Under the pieces are notes generated by a model. That model did not search any database and had not been told where the DNA came from. It saw nothing but the letters and a program-made list of their open reading frames with translations. The position numbers and the translations under genes were made by a program. A stretch of 64,000 nt of DNA from positions 1,178,001-1,242,000 of the forward strand of contig CM049993.1 of the NCBI GenBank assembly GCA_016630955.3, in the 5' to 3' direction. This document shows, in pieces, positions 21,763 through 33,260 of this stretch; positions within the stretch are counted from its first letter, which is position 1; every line of letters starts with the position of its first letter. Origin of the DNA: Didymella arachidicola. Taxonomy: Eukaryota > Ascomycota > Dothideomycetes > Pleosporales > Didymellaceae.

Positions 21763-23296
21763 GTTCGAATTTTTGCTCGATGCAGTGTTGTGCATGCTTG
21801 GATGGTGTATATGACTTAGTATGTAGATGAACAAATACCTTTCCTTCCCCCCTCTACCTTCTCAGACGTATATCCGTGTCGAGCACGTTGATACTTCCAA
21901 CCATCGCACGGTCTAAACAAGGCTCCCCTTCCAACCCACCACCGGCGGAGCAGTACGTAGCTGGGCGAGTACGAGAACACCCGCAGCTCAACAAACGAGA
22001 CGCACCCGTGCAAGACAGGATTCCCGGCATCAGCCTTGACATAGCTTGGCGATACATCTCGCGGGCCCAGCGCATGATTTCAAGCAACAAGCACGAAGCA
22101 TCTCACAGCAGCCAGCCTCTCTACCTTGTCCACCTGCCGGCAGGTCGAAAAAGACAAAAACATACAACAGCGGGTATTCGCTAGTGGTCACCCACCTAAC
22201 TACTAATCCGCCGGTACGTTGCTTAAATAGGGCTGAGCGAACGGGAAGCCTTGTTGTCTCCTGGCCGCTCACCACGAATATCCTTAATTCTACCGTATCC
22301 GGTAATGGCGGTTCGGGGATCATGCAAAAAGGCTCATAAATTAGCACTGATTACAGAAATCTGATTCGATGGGGGACTGCAGAGAAGACTCGTTTGGCAT
22401 AAGCACTAGGTCCTTAGGCTCGGTGGTCGGGCTCTAAAATCACCGATCAATTCTATTTAGTTTAGTTTAGTTTAGTTATCCTACTCGGTTTCAGCCACGT
22501 ACTGCGCAGCTATGCCCGGAGTGACAGGTTGTGGCAGACAGCGGACGCGGTGCGGACGTTGACCCGCGCCGCCCCACTTCATCCCTCGAGAAGAGGAACC
22601 AGCTGCCCCAACACCTGCCGTTTTCTATCAACCACTTTCTACACTTTGGTCCCTACCTCATCTAGATACTGGTTCTACTGATTGTATGCTATGAATCTAG
22701 GCTCGTAGAGACGCGTTGTCTCGTCTGTCGCGTCCGCTGTACCTACAGTCTCCCCCTAACGCTCAGCGTCGTCTGCGTATCTCTGATCCCTACTTGCCCA
22801 AGGATCTGCGTTTGCTCCATATAAACCAATCGGGGCACTTTGTACACCAGGATCAATACACACGCGGGACCTCGACTAGCTGCATGACTAGGGTGATTAG
22901 GTCCTGCGTTTCTAAGGTCCCTTTCGTTTGGTCACAATCTAAGTTTGTGTCATATTCATGTGCAGTCTCGCTGTCCGCAGGGAGTGGCTGCGGAGAACGC
23001 ATCGCTTGTGGGAAGGCATATAGTGGGGTTGCTGTGTGATTATGTTTGCAAATGTCAGTAGCTAGGCTCGATATCTTGCAGGTGATTGCATTGACAGCAA
23101 CCTCGTGAATCAGCCCTCAGTGAAGGAGCTCAAGGCTGCCAAAAAGCTATATAACGACAAGATCAAAGAACAGAAGCGCGAGGCGGCCACTGCGGCGAAG
23201 CTTGGCGAGAACAACGCCATCTTCGCCACCTTCCTGTTAGTCCTGCTGCTAAGACTGTTGGCCTAATTACCGCTTGCGTACAGGGTCGCACTCGTC
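21763..23296. other. gene-poor region with possible transposon debris
   Basis: A (TTTAG)4-like microsatellite occurs at about 22456-22476. Around 23090-23250 the plus strand encodes a short Lys/Glu/Ala-rich coiled stretch ending at a possible intron, resembling linker segments of pogo transposases, but it cannot be extended. No intact gene was found. Confidence 0.35.
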
Positions 23297-23683
23297 CTAC
23301 ACTACGTAGATTGCGTCACGTTCTTCGGTGCCGTTCGCCCTCGCGAGGTTCCCGAGCAGGGCGCTGTTGTTGAGGTCGGTAGCCTTGAGCTGTCTCAGGC
23401 TCTCGAGGAAGTCAGACTTGCCCTGGTTGTTCTTGACGATGCGGGACTCGATCGTTGTCATGCGGCCGTCGCCGCGGGGATTGACGGTGGCGAGCTCGTT
23501 AAATTCGCAGTCGTGCTGCTGGGGAGGGCGGTACTGCCGCTTGCGTCCCTGGTGAAGGTCGTTGTTGTCTGGAGGCGGGTCGAACATGTAGAGGATGTGC
23601 CCCTCAACCAGCGAGATGGACTGCGAGACGACCTTGGTAGCAGCTACGAGAATCCAAACTCTGTCAACAGCGTCTTTAGCCAT
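23297..23683 (-). pseudogene. possible SNF2-type helicase C-terminal fragment
   Basis: This 128-codon frame reads like the last part of an SNF2/helicase-C domain. It has an 'SQSISLVEGHILYMFDPPP' segment in the place of the usual G-sLt-A-hvi-DP motif, then RKRQYRPPQ in the place of the arginine-finger RxxRxGQ motif, then a TIESRI segment. No upstream helicase motifs are present, so it would be a fragment in decayed mobile DNA. The similarity is by eye and weak. Confidence 0.35.
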
Positions 23684-23925
23684 GGTGAGTCTGCTGAGCT
23701 CCTTGCGTTTACGCCATCAACTAACTTTGTGCATTGTATGTACCTGCTTGTAGGACGCCTCCGGCTGCCGCCGCAGCGTCACTCAAAGGTGCGTGCACCT
23801 GCTCTTGTGGTCTCTTGTTCCTGATCTCTCGCGCCACCTCCAGCGCCGCACCTCTGTGGCGTCTTTGGCCGCTGCCCTAGCCTCATCTGCTCTATTGCCA
23901 TTCTGTTGTATGTTCCTGCGGACTG

Positions 23926-24903
23926 TTGAACAAGTTCTACAGTGGACTTGAGCTCTTGTTTTATCTGGTCGAGGATCTGCACCGTGCTTTCTGCCGATGG
24001 CAGGGAAGGTCACTAATCAATAAAGAAGACTTCTTACCTCTCTTTGTACCTGCTTGGGAGCGTAAATCCACAGAAGAGCTCATAAAGAAGGCCTTTGAGT
24101 GCACTGGAATCTTACCACCAGATCCTAATGAGGTACTACTCAGATTCAAACCTCTTACACCTCCCCTACCCTACACGCCCTCCATGCACTCAGATCCATT
24201 AGAACCTAAGCCTATACTTAACTCACCAAGTTGGCGCAATTCAAGAAGGCTTCTGAAAGCTGAGAGAGAGCGTGGTGACGCTGCCTCTGCCTCAGCTAAT
24301 GAGCAGTCACTCCACTAAATCCATGTGCGATTAGAGCTCCAGCAAAAAGAGATTGACGGCCTCAAGGAGGCTCTCAATGCCAATAAGAAGAAGAAGAGGG
24401 AGAAGAAAGTACTTCCTTTGGAACCTAGCGATCCAAATGTGCAAGGAGGAGCGTTCATCGTCACACCAAGAAGCAAGAGACGCTCTGACCTACTTCTTGA
24501 GCAAAGAGAGCAAGAAGCAGTTGAAGAAGAGCTTGCCAAAACCACGAGAGAGGAAGTACGGCGCCAGAAGAAGATCGTTACTGAGTTTGAGAAGCAGCAG
24601 AAGAGTAAGGCGTACCAAGAGAAGCTGGCAGCCAGCCGCGCAAGGCGTGCGGAAGAGCGTCATGATATAGACCGTCGGAAAGCTGAAAGAGAGGCTCAAA
24701 GACGCGCTCGCGACGCTGAAAAAAGCTCACAATTGCCTAAACAGGCTAAGTGCAAGGCCTCACAGAGATCTCAGTCAAAAATAACAAAGAAACGTGGTGG
24801 TGGTGTTGCGCGAAGTCGCCGGGTGCCTCACAGGTCGCCCTCACCACCACCACCTACTACGGCATCTACTGGCCGCACTACGCGCCCACCTAAAAAACTG
24901 TAG
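23926..24903 (+). pseudogene. 5'-truncated pogo transposase relic with in-frame stop
   Basis: Two frames, 23926-24318 and 24325-24903, are in the same phase and are separated only by TAA at 24316-24318 plus two codons. The first holds the end of a DDE_1 transposase (EDFLPLFVPAWERKSTEELIKKAFECTGILPPDP). The second is the Lys/Glu/Arg-rich coiled tail ending in TGRTTRPPKKL. The tail layout parallels that of the intact pogo transposase at 61812-63671. The catalytic Asp residues are missing and the front of the gene is gone. No matching left inverted repeat was identified. It is inactive. Confidence 0.8.
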
Positions 24904-25118
24904 TAGCCAGAAGATGCGCAATAGTCAATAGATTTGTGCACCAGATTATCTCGTAACAACAGCGTAGTGGTGTTGCTCAATAACCTCACTTTTGAGTTGG
25001 TGCATGGGTGGTGGGGTGGCGCACTGGCGTACCGTGCGCGCGGAGTGCACAGACACAGTAAGCCGAACACCTGCCTGACACACCTCACCACATCAAGGCG
25101 CAGCTCAATCCCGCACAC

Positions 25119-26393
25119 ATGGTGAGGAAGCGCACTTTCTCTGAAACCCTCGCGCATTGCGCAGCTCAGCAACAGTTTTCCAAGAGACGCGCTGTCTGCT
25201 CTCCATACCCCTCCGATCCTCGAGGCACTCCTTTGCCCCTCACCCGTGAGAACGTTCGGCTCCTTAACGATCAGCCGCCTTTACCGACGATGTCGTCTTC
25301 GCGACCATCTTCCCCGAGCCGATCGAACCTAGACAACCGCAACAAGCTTCGAGCATACAAGATTTTTATCGACAATGACTGTCCTTATCCTACTGAGCTA
25401 GGGGAGCACATTGCCAATGTTATCCGCAGGCCTCGCGTTTCGGCGCCGTCGCCCAACGCAAGAAAGGTCACTGAGAAGAGACGCGTCGCGGCTCACCAGA
25501 ACGAACGAGGCGGGATAAAGCAGGTTGAACCCTATCTTCTTTTTCGAGGAGAAGCGGAAGCAGATGATCGGGTTCCAGGGGTTCCTCTCATCTATTCGAA
25601 AGACGAGATCAACCTCGCACGAACGTTCCTCCCGCACGCTCCAAGCGCTACAGTGGCAAAGACATGGGGCGACTTGTCCCAGCCAAGGCCTGATACAGCG
25701 ATCGGATACGTGACTCGTAGCGATGCCGACAATGCGGTACCGCCATGTCAGACTCCTTTCTCGTCGGAGGAGGAAGATATCCTTGACGGGTACGTACAGT
25801 AGCGTAAATTGGAGCTCTGACTGACATCGTCAAGATATAGACTGACCCAATATCTACACTTCCCCTTCATTACTTCCCAATGGAAAGCGCCTAACTCAAG
25901 TCAAAATCATACCCACGCCCACAACCAAGCCGGACGCGATGGAGCTGTAATCGTTAATTACCTGCATGAATTCTACGCTGTGGCATACAGGCGCGAGCCC
26001 ACGATCGTAGAGACCTGCCATTTCTCTCTCACCTGCGACCTGTTGAATGGAAACATCTTTGTTCACTGGCGAGATCAAGACATACATCATATGGAACTTA
26101 TGTTTGAATTTTCATTACGGAAGGAGACGGAAGTGCAAGAAGCACGAACTATCCTGCGCAACATTGTTGAGTATGCTACTACTGAACGGTTGGAATCTAT
26201 CAAAGCGGCGCTTCCTTCCTTTGCGGAACACACACCATCTTCTGGGACCATGTTAGAGAGCACTACTGCGCCCTCCGTGAGCTCTTCTCTCAACTCACAT
26301 CCCTGGCTCCACTTCCAAACGCCCGCAACACCAACCTCGGTAGCGTCAGAGCCAGTAAAGAAGAAGCGTAGAGGCACAGGTCTGTGCAGCTGA
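25119..26393 (+). CDS. DUF7924-type fungal protein, 2 exons
   Basis: Exons 25119-25789 and 25841-26393 (51-nt intron with a CTGAC branch site) give 407 aa in consistent phase. The order of features is a basic Ser/Arg-rich N-terminus, a SSSRPSSPSRSN-like segment near 60, an RPRVSAPSPNARKV-type segment near 105, and the block around LSQPRPDTAIGY near 190. The conserved C-terminal core then reads LTQYLHFPFITSQWK through VETCHFSLTCDL to VHWRD. I recognise this layout as the multi-copy DUF7924 family of Dothideomycetes and relatives, whose biochemical role is unknown. The C-terminus is a basic KKKRRGTG. The gene sits just after a pogo relic, as is common for expanded lineage-specific families. Confidence 0.75.
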
Positions 26394-27024
26394 CTGGGCT
26401 GCAATACTTGTAAGTCACTTCGAGGTCAAAGTGCAGCTCGACGCGCTAGCATTTAGAATCCATGTTCAACCTGAGTTACCAACTAGGTAATATACTTGTA
26501 CTAGATTCTTGACCAACTCTCGAGCCAGATAGATTGCCTGTACTTAGCTGTTTTGTCTTATTATTGCGAGAAAGAAACATTTGCGGCGCCACGTGGTTAA
26601 AAAACGCACGTGAGCCCTATTGACGCTAATGGTGGGGCAATGATCGTTGAGGGGCAAGTGTGGTTGATGTCGGGCACCAACACGCTCGTCATGTCATCTC
26701 TATTGCTTACGACCTTTTTCGTTCCGTATAGCCTGGAGGCACCACGAGCGTCAACACCGCAGAGTAAAATACTACTCCCCGCTGGATGTCATCTACATAG
26801 TAAGAAGATGATGCCTGCAAACTCCTTCTGATGTCTGACCTAGTCTATTCTGCAGACTTCCCAGCAGCCTGCCCTCGATCATCTGCACGGCCCTCAAATC
26901 TCAGCGCAATTTCCAAGGCTCAAGAAGCCGGAAGATTTCTTCGCTAATCTTCCTCTATTTGGAGATTCCAGTTTGCTGAAGGACCCCACGTTGAAGTCTC
27001 GCGCCCATCGGTGAACGGGCAGCA
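26394..27024. other. intergenic, no gene recognised
   Basis: Short frames only. This is the 3' flank of the DUF7924 gene and the upstream region of the small gene beginning at 27025. Confidence 0.4.
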
Positions 27025-27426
27025 ATGAGCGCACACGAAATATCTGCAGACACAATGAACAGCGATACGCAGCTCAAGGCCAAGATTGCACAGGAGGTAT
27101 AGACGCGGCCTGTATCAGGTGTTATATGTTTCGAAGCTAAGCCATAAATACAGTTTGATATATCGCTCGAGGAGCTGTCTTTCGATGACGACTGGACGTA
27201 CTATTACACGGACGAGATCCCGAAACACTCAAAAGACCGAATCATCCTCTTTAGAGCATCGCAATCCTCCCCTCGAATCGGATGCATAAGAGTCAGGCAT
27301 AAAGAGGACATAAAAAGAATCGTCTGGGATATTGTTGGAAAGGATGGCATATACATAGGCCTGGTGCCAGCCGACTGCCCAACCGAAGCCATGCTGGTTG
27401 AGAGCAAATTTATGATATTGAACTAG
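27025..27426 (+). CDS. small hypothetical protein, 2 exons
   Basis: Exons 27025-27096 and 27154-27426 (57-nt intron) give 114 aa with consistent phase. The protein has an acidic middle (DDDWTYYTDEIP) and a hydrophobic, ordered C-terminal half (IKRIVWDIVGKDGIYIGLVP). No family is recognised. The antisense strand is also open over part of it, so strand choice rests on the in-frame ATG exon and clean splice sites. Its 3' end overlaps that of the convergent minus-strand gene by about 17 bp. Confidence 0.5.
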
Positions 27427-28617
27427 CCGGATAAATCTTTGGTAAATTGAACTGGCCACCAAATCTTATTGCATTCAATCGCGGGATCGAATGAACAATT
27501 GAGGCCACGCGGTCTTCCGCCGGAATTGTCAAGATACTTGTTTGGGGTTCCTCAGCTTGCCATTCGTGCGAATGACTCCAAATTTGCTCGAATGTCTCAG
27601 GGGATAGCAAGAACGCCGTCTCTATTGATCCCGGTCCCGAATCTGTAGTATGTTGGTGTCAACATTAGAGATAGAAGCGCAGCTGTGTAGCCCACCGCAA
27701 TCACCTTACCTGTCAAAGATCTTGCGGCTTCGCTTTGAGTGTTGTATAGTGCTTTGGAGGCAGTATTACCCGGTGTATGGAGGTTAGAGCCGCATGCTAT
27801 CGTTCTCGTGAGTGGAAATGAGCAAACAAATGTTTTATCTCACTATATTCACCTATGTCTTGATACTCACGAGAATCTTCAGCACTTGGGAGACTTGGTT
27901 CGAATTCTGCCACAGGTAAGCCATGGTAATATCACAGGGGAGTATTGCGCAGACTTTTCTTGTGCTGAGCTATGCCCACGATCTCTGTAGAGCATTTTCG
28001 TTTTATGCCCCGTTCATGTGGCTTTTCTGAGACTCATGTGTCAGCTTCAGCTTAGGATCTAGGCAGGGTTGAATCGATGGTTTACCAATGTCTCGAGGCA
28101 GTAGGTGCTGTGCGAGCGGGTCCAGCGCGGGCACGACCAAAGCGTTTTGGGTGAGCTTGAGATGTTGTAATAGATCCGTTCTGTCTCGAGTATTCAAGCT
28201 TATAATCCTTTGTTTGCCCAGGCTCGCTGCACATAGCAGTACCAATGTGCGGTTACAGGTACGGTGGACGTCGCGAAGAAAGGTTTGGTAAAGCGCTCCA
28301 TCGCGCGTTGACTGTTCCATCGTCAGAGCATCAGAGGCCGCATGAACGAGATCCGTTTGTTTCTTATTCAACCTTTGTAGGATTTTCCAGTCTTTGATAC
28401 AACTCTGCAGCTTCTCAATGCAATCCGAGACGGCTTTTGATGGCTCCGGTCTTGTAGACGGTCGACGAGCTTGTAATTCGGCTTCTAGTGAACGAACAAA
28501 TTCCCTACTGGCTGCTAAGAGTGTCTCCAGCTCAGGGCCGTCGATGTCTTCATAGCCTTCCTGCCATGCAAGGTTGATACCCTTCAGAAAGTCTGAAACA
28601 GTACAAGGGGCCTCCAT
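27410..28617 (-). CDS. hypothetical protein, 4 or more exons
   Basis: The first exon begins at 28617 and stays open past 28086. It encodes an alpha-helical, Leu/Glu/Arg-rich N-terminal region of about 175 aa. Downstream exons 27906-27853, 27796-27710 and 27642-27410 join in phase through 56- and 67-nt introns. The simplest model uses a GTAAAC donor at 28085 and a 179-nt first intron, giving 301 aa. Alternative donors or a micro-exon between 28085 and 27907 are possible. No domain is recognised. The helical N-terminus recalls N-terminal domains of fungal STAND proteins, but no NTPase part follows. Confidence 0.5.
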
Positions 28618-28892
28618 GTCCCTGAAATCGATGTTGTAGTACAGAAACGAGTCGTGAGCATTACGGGAGGAGAAGGGGAGGTGTTAGGTAGCGGAGAGGG
28701 GCCTAATAACGACTGTTTCGGGGGTGATGTTAGTATTTATTAAGGGGTAATGGGGGATCGTTTCAGTGCGCGTGCGCCCAAGCCTGTCCCTATTCGCTTG
28801 ATAACACCTGCACCCGCATCATCGTCATGACGCTAATGCGTGAGCCCAATATGGCCACTCTTATCAACAACATTGTGTACGCATTTCTTTAC
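28618..28892. other. intergenic, no feature
   Basis: This is the upstream flank of the minus-strand hypothetical gene, up to a short inverted-repeat element. Nothing else was seen. Confidence 0.4.
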
Positions 28893-29045
28893 AAGGGGGT
28901 AGCCTGTGCGGGCTGGAATTACGAGGTGCCCCACAGAGGCTTCTGGAGGTTTCTGAATGGCCAGTCTCTATATTCCAAACGTTTGATTGGTTCTTTTTGG
29001 ATCGACGCCGAGAATCGTATTCCGACCCGCACAGGCTACCCTTGA
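28893..29045. repeat. 153-bp inverted-repeat element, hAT/MITE-like
   Basis: The ends start CAAGGG and share the perfect 16-bp inverted repeat GGGTAGCCTGTGCGGG (28897-28912 against 29026-29041). Similarity extends to about 30 bp with a 2-bp indel and few mismatches. The interior is too short for a transposase. End sequences with a CAAGGGT start recall hAT elements, but no clear 8-bp target duplication is visible. Confidence 0.65.
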
Positions 29046-29167
29046 ACTTGTCACATGCGTTTCCCGGCTTGGCGCTCGCTTTGTCAGCGAACCACCAAGC
29101 TAACTTGTCCCGTATTAAGAATCAAGTTCAGCACCTCTACCCCCACTCCGACGTTGCAATCATCATA

Positions 29168-30741
29168 ATGCAGACTTCGACAACGGGTTTGTTGTGAAAT
29201 GCTGACAATTCTCGAGAAGTCGCTAACCCAATCTTTCAAGGACAAGATGTTGAGGCGATCATTGCGGGGCTTGAGGCGAACGTCACCGTCACGCAACATA
29301 CCGGCAAGTTCTCCTTTCTTTGCTCTTTAAATCGACTCATTCTTTTCAGAGTATCGGGAACTGCTAGAGAGGCTTTTGCTTCACACTCGGTCTACAGATG
29401 ATAGCTACCTATACCCATTGTTCACCAAACGCGGGGTAAAGGTCCTCGGCAGCTATGCGCTCGATGATCACACACCCGGGTATCGCATTGCCTTGCGTTG
29501 TCTACACAATGTCCTAGCTCGTTCAATACCCACTAGACAATTATTCGTTGAAGACGACTGCCCTCGCAGAGTAGTGGATCTTATGAAGGTACAGTTCTGG
29601 TGTCGATCAAGTCTGGGTCGTACCATCTTGTGACATCATGACAGATTGGCAATCCTGATGATGAGTTGGCCACGGCCAACCTGCTGCTTTACAGCTCAGT
29701 CCAAACCACCTTAGATCTCACAACGAGCTTTGAACACTACAACCTCGCCGATACCGTCAACAAGGTATGGAAATTTGTCTTTCTGTGTTTGCAACACTAA
29801 GACATGGCAAGAACATCTTGCGCCATGCGCAGCTGTCAACCATAAATACAGATGAACCTGCATCAGCTCTTGCCAGCCTCAGATTACTGTCCACATTGGC
29901 CATACAGTATGAAGCGCAGGCGCACCGATTTCTTCCAGCCCTGCACCCGATTCTAGACATGCTAAGCGCAGCTGTCATACTATCGCCACCTCTACAGCCA
30001 CCCGTTTCACTCTTGGTGTCTTGTCTCGCTTCTATTCCTATTGAGCAGGGCCATTCATTCCCCAATTCTGGGGTAGACAGATTGATGCAGATCTTGCTGT
30101 TGACATTTGATTCGGCTCCTCCTTCTAGGGAAAGAGAGCTTTTACCATTATTCATGACTCTTCTTCGTATCGCACAATCTGGACTCTCCCAGGCGCGGGA
30201 AAGACTATCTGAACATCTCATGCCCTCTAGTGGTGATCGAGACGAGCCTTTAGGGAAAGGCAGGTCCTTACCCCACCAGGTGCTAAAGCTTTCTGGTTCT
30301 TCTGTAGAAGCAGAATTGCGGGAACTAATTCTCCTGGTGTTCTTCGAGCTGTCCGACAGAAACCCCGCCCACTTTATACGGCAAGTAGGCTACGGCAACG
30401 CAGCAGGTTTCATGGCCGCCAGGGGTATACCTTTTCCGCAAGATGACTTAGAGAGGTCCGAAAGGTCGGAAAGCCGTCACAATTTCAATCCTGTCACTGG
30501 TCAGAATTGGCATTCGGAGTCTAATCAACTGCTCACTCCAATGTCAGCGGAAGAGAGAGAGCGCGAAGCTGAGAGATTGTTTGTTCTATTCGAACGGTGA
30601 GTAAGTGTTGGCTAAGGTTTTTCTCGCTTTCTAACATTGATTAGATTGAACTCGACCGGCGTCATCGATGTTGAGAACCCAGTGGCTCAAATGCAGCGCA
30701 CTGGCCAGCTCGAAGAGATTCCTGATGATACCTCTGAATGA
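29168..30741 (+). CDS. ric8: RIC8/synembryn, G-alpha chaperone and exchange factor, 6 exons
   Basis: Exons 29168-29186, 29241-29303, 29350-29588, 29645-29764, 29812-30596 and 30645-30741 encode 440 aa, with every phase consistent. Features include RGVKVLGSYALDDHTPGYRIALRCLHN in the N-terminal armadillo part (split here by description only), a LRLLSTLAIQYE segment, and the C-terminal signature NPAHFIRQVGYGNAAGF followed by NPVTGQ. RIC8 folds nascent G-alpha subunits and acts as a non-receptor exchange factor. In fungi it is needed for growth and development. Intron 2 has a GC donor (GCAAGT at 29304), the only non-GT donor in my models. Length fits fungal homologues. The first exon codes only six residues plus one base. 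Confidence 0.9.
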
Positions 30742-31373
30742 CACCCTCTTAGTCTTTGTAAAGCAGGTCGGACTTTTGCAAAATCAGATGAAAGCATTAT
30801 AACAGAAATGGTTTCTATGGCGAAGCAGATTGAGGTTGCAAAGCTTGACGTGCAACAAGCTTTCAAATGTGTCTGCGGCTTGCTCAGAGATAGTTCCGCT
30901 GGAATCAAGCATGTTCAGTACTTCGACGGCGTCGTCAGTCAAGCAAGGCCTGATCGCAAAAAGGACAGCCAAATTGAACGAAGATGTGTTGGAACATACG
31001 GAGGTTTACAGTAAGGAAGCGGCTGCACAAAACTCCGGCTGCTACAATCGAGACAGGAAAGAAGCCATTGCGCACAATCCATTCAACAGCCGAAACACAT
31101 TCGTTATCAAATTTTGCAGGCTTAAACAAGGAGCTACATTCTCTCCAACAATTATATGCAGAAGGTATATCGTAAGCAAGTTGTCAAAGAGAGAAGATTG
31201 AGGCACTGGCTCAGCACTGGCTGGGCAAGCTTACAACCAATCGCTCTACTGGTCGGTCATCGGTACTCTACGGATCGAAAGTAAGCATAAGCCAAGCATC
31301 GGTAGGCAATGAACACCTACACTGGTTCAACTTTCCGTGGTTACGACCCGGTAAGTATGTTCCGTTGTCAATA
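30742..31373. other. intergenic, no gene recognised
   Basis: This is the 3' flank of ric8. Overlapping frames of up to 123 codons occur on both strands, but none has recognisable motifs or an exon chain. Confidence 0.35.
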
Positions 31374-31964
31374 TCAACTGTTGCAAGAGCAAGCTTTGTG
31401 GTTTGCGAGTGATCCATCGGAGCATGTCTTGCTGTCGCCACCGCTGCTGGCGATGGATTTGCAACGTTCAGTATCGGCTTCTCGAGGGATCGTCGGGGAT
31501 TTGCTTGGCACACAGACCAAAAAATGGCCAAGCCACTCTGATAAACGTTGTTTCCAGATGACGGCCTTCGCTTTGTCTCTCATGTTATGGCTCTCAAGCT
31601 CCGCTATCTTCTCGTTGATTTGGTCCATTACCAGTCCATGCTCGCCACTAGAAAACGTACGCTTGAACTCGCCAACCTCAAAGACGTGAGGCAGAAACTC
31701 ACGCACTGTTCGGGGAGGAAAGTCAGTAGCCTCATACACTCGGTGTACGGCGACCTTCACGTAGTAGCTTTTGTCTTGCAGAAAGACACCGAAAACGTGC
31801 TGCGGAGTGCCGACAGGCTTGCGGCCAGTCTCGCGTGTCTGTCCGATCTCAGGGCTGTTCGAGCAGTCTGCTCTGTTCAAAGCCTCCTGGGTTGGTTCCC
31901 TATGAGAGGTTCCAAATTTGGTAAAGCACCCTGCCGGGGTGCGTGCTGTCTGTGGTCGAGCCAT
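31374..31964 (-). CDS. hypothetical protein (uncertain)
   Basis: A 196-codon frame is the longest of several overlapping frames on both strands. Its central part (FGVFLQDKSYYVKVAVHRVYEATDF) looks like ordered protein, and a helical segment with alternating charges follows. The Cys/Ser-rich end may be read-through past a splice site. No family is recognised. It could be a gene fragment. Confidence 0.3.
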   Translation of the reverse strand: MARPQTARTPAGCFTKFGTSHREPTQEALNRADCSNSPEIGQTRETGRKPVGTPQHVFGVFLQDKSYYVKVAVHRVYEATDFPPRTVREFLPHVFEVGEFKRTFSSGEHGLVMDQINEKIAELESHNMRDKAKAVIWKQRLSEWLGHFLVCVPSKSPTIPREADTERCKSIASSGGDSKTCSDGSLANHKACSCNS

Positions 31965-32149
31965 TAATCTGGGCCGTTGATGAAGGGCTGAGAGCAGATG
32001 AGTACTGATGAGGACCGGTGAGAAGATGGGTTGGAGGACTTACAGCCTTACACGACTTTACATGTCTAATAAGCTAATCGTACAGAACATATGCTGTGGA
32101 GTCGGGGTTCGCCTGATGCTACAGCTTGCGAAGGACCGAGATGGCGCGA

Positions 32150-32310
32150 TTGCCCCCAGCATCCCTCAACTCCCCCCTAACAGGCCCCCAACCGCCCCCC
32201 AGCACCCCCTACAACGCCCCCTTGGGACCCCCCTAAGTGCACCCCTAACGAACCCCCAATACCATCCTAGCGTCTCTGTAGCCTCCACCTAACGTCCCCC
32301 CAGCCGCCTC
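32150..32310. repeat. C-rich degenerate repeat
   Basis: The plus strand consists of CCCCC-rich units of about 12-18 bp (CCCCCTAAC, CCCCCAAC, CCCCCTAAG and similar) over about 160 bp. It is not coding. A complementary-type G-rich array lies 1.6 kb further on. Confidence 0.7.
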
Positions 32311-32523
32311 CTTTCGTCACCCTTACTGCTTTGTATCTTGTGAGGTCCACTCCCGTTAAGTCCCTGGACTTGAGTCAAGAGATCGGAGGACCTCAGTGCG
32401 TCCGGCTAGAGTGTTACCAAGAGGCATCAGAGCTCATCTATAAGAACTTGGAAAGCTCGCTCGTGAGACATCATCCAACAAATTATTCGATTTACTCACT
32501 CCTCTCAGAACTTTTATCTGATA

Positions 32524-32712
32524 ATGTCTTCCAACGGTCACTCCGACCCCGTGCAAACAATCTACCACGCGGCAGGTGTGGCGAGCGGCACCCCTCAGCA
32601 GAAAATCGATGCATTGAACGCTAAGAAAGGCGACTACACTGGCAGTTCCCGCTCTACCATCGATAACGAAATTATTGCGCAGACGAACCTCAAAAACACT
32701 TCTCTAGTCTGA
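32524..32712 (+). CDS. small hydrophilic protein, 62 aa
   Basis: A clean 62-aa frame starts at an ATG preceded by an A/T-rich leader. The protein is polar, rich in Ser, Asn, Thr and Gln, with an NAKKGDYTGSSRSTIDNEI segment. Composition is like small stress- or conidiation-associated fungal proteins, but I cannot name a family. It has no signal peptide or membrane helix. Confidence 0.45.
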   Translation: MSSNGHSDPVQTIYHAAGVASGTPQQKIDALNAKKGDYTGSSRSTIDNEIIAQTNLKNTSLV

Positions 32713-33260
32713 TGTATGTAGATGCTACTGTATCTATTCTTTCCTTGGAACTAACAACCTATTTTTGCCAGTGTCACTTGATTGTGCTTAACTGACGGTG
32801 ATGGGGATATTTGGCATTGGACATTCTCTTGAACGGCGCGCAAATTAGCGGTGTGAGGTAGCAAAGTGAAGGATCTGTACCACATTGGTTTCATCCAACT
32901 CTTAATAAAAAGCTCCACTCAACCTACGCTTATCTGACCGTAATCACTATTGTAGATCCCCACTTATTCGGACTTCAGCACGTATTTATTGCACCAACTA
33001 CTTGTCTGATAATTCAGAACAATGCAGCAAGACAACGGATGGGGGTAGCAAGGATTACTCAGCGTAGTGATTTCAGCGTTTTTGATTGAGGGTCGAGGCT
33101 TTCGGAACATACAAGATTGAAATGGGGATAGGAACAGCTAATTTATGCGCTGAGATCGAGAATGTTTATTAGCAGCTACACAATTCACACTTCAGTTCTG
33201 AACATCCAATAGTTACGTAGCCGTATAGATCACAACATCTTCCTCTTTGGGTCTGATTGG
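32713..33260. other. intergenic, AT-richer, no feature
   Basis: No open frame of note and no recognised repeat. Confidence 0.4.

Noticed and set aside
22456..22476. Telomere-like repeat
   Set aside because: The unit is TTTAG, only four copies, not the fungal TTAGGG telomere repeat, and it is interstitial in ordinary sequence.
27739..27990. 83-codon plus-strand frame
   Set aside because: The minus strand carries a phase-consistent exon chain across the same bases.
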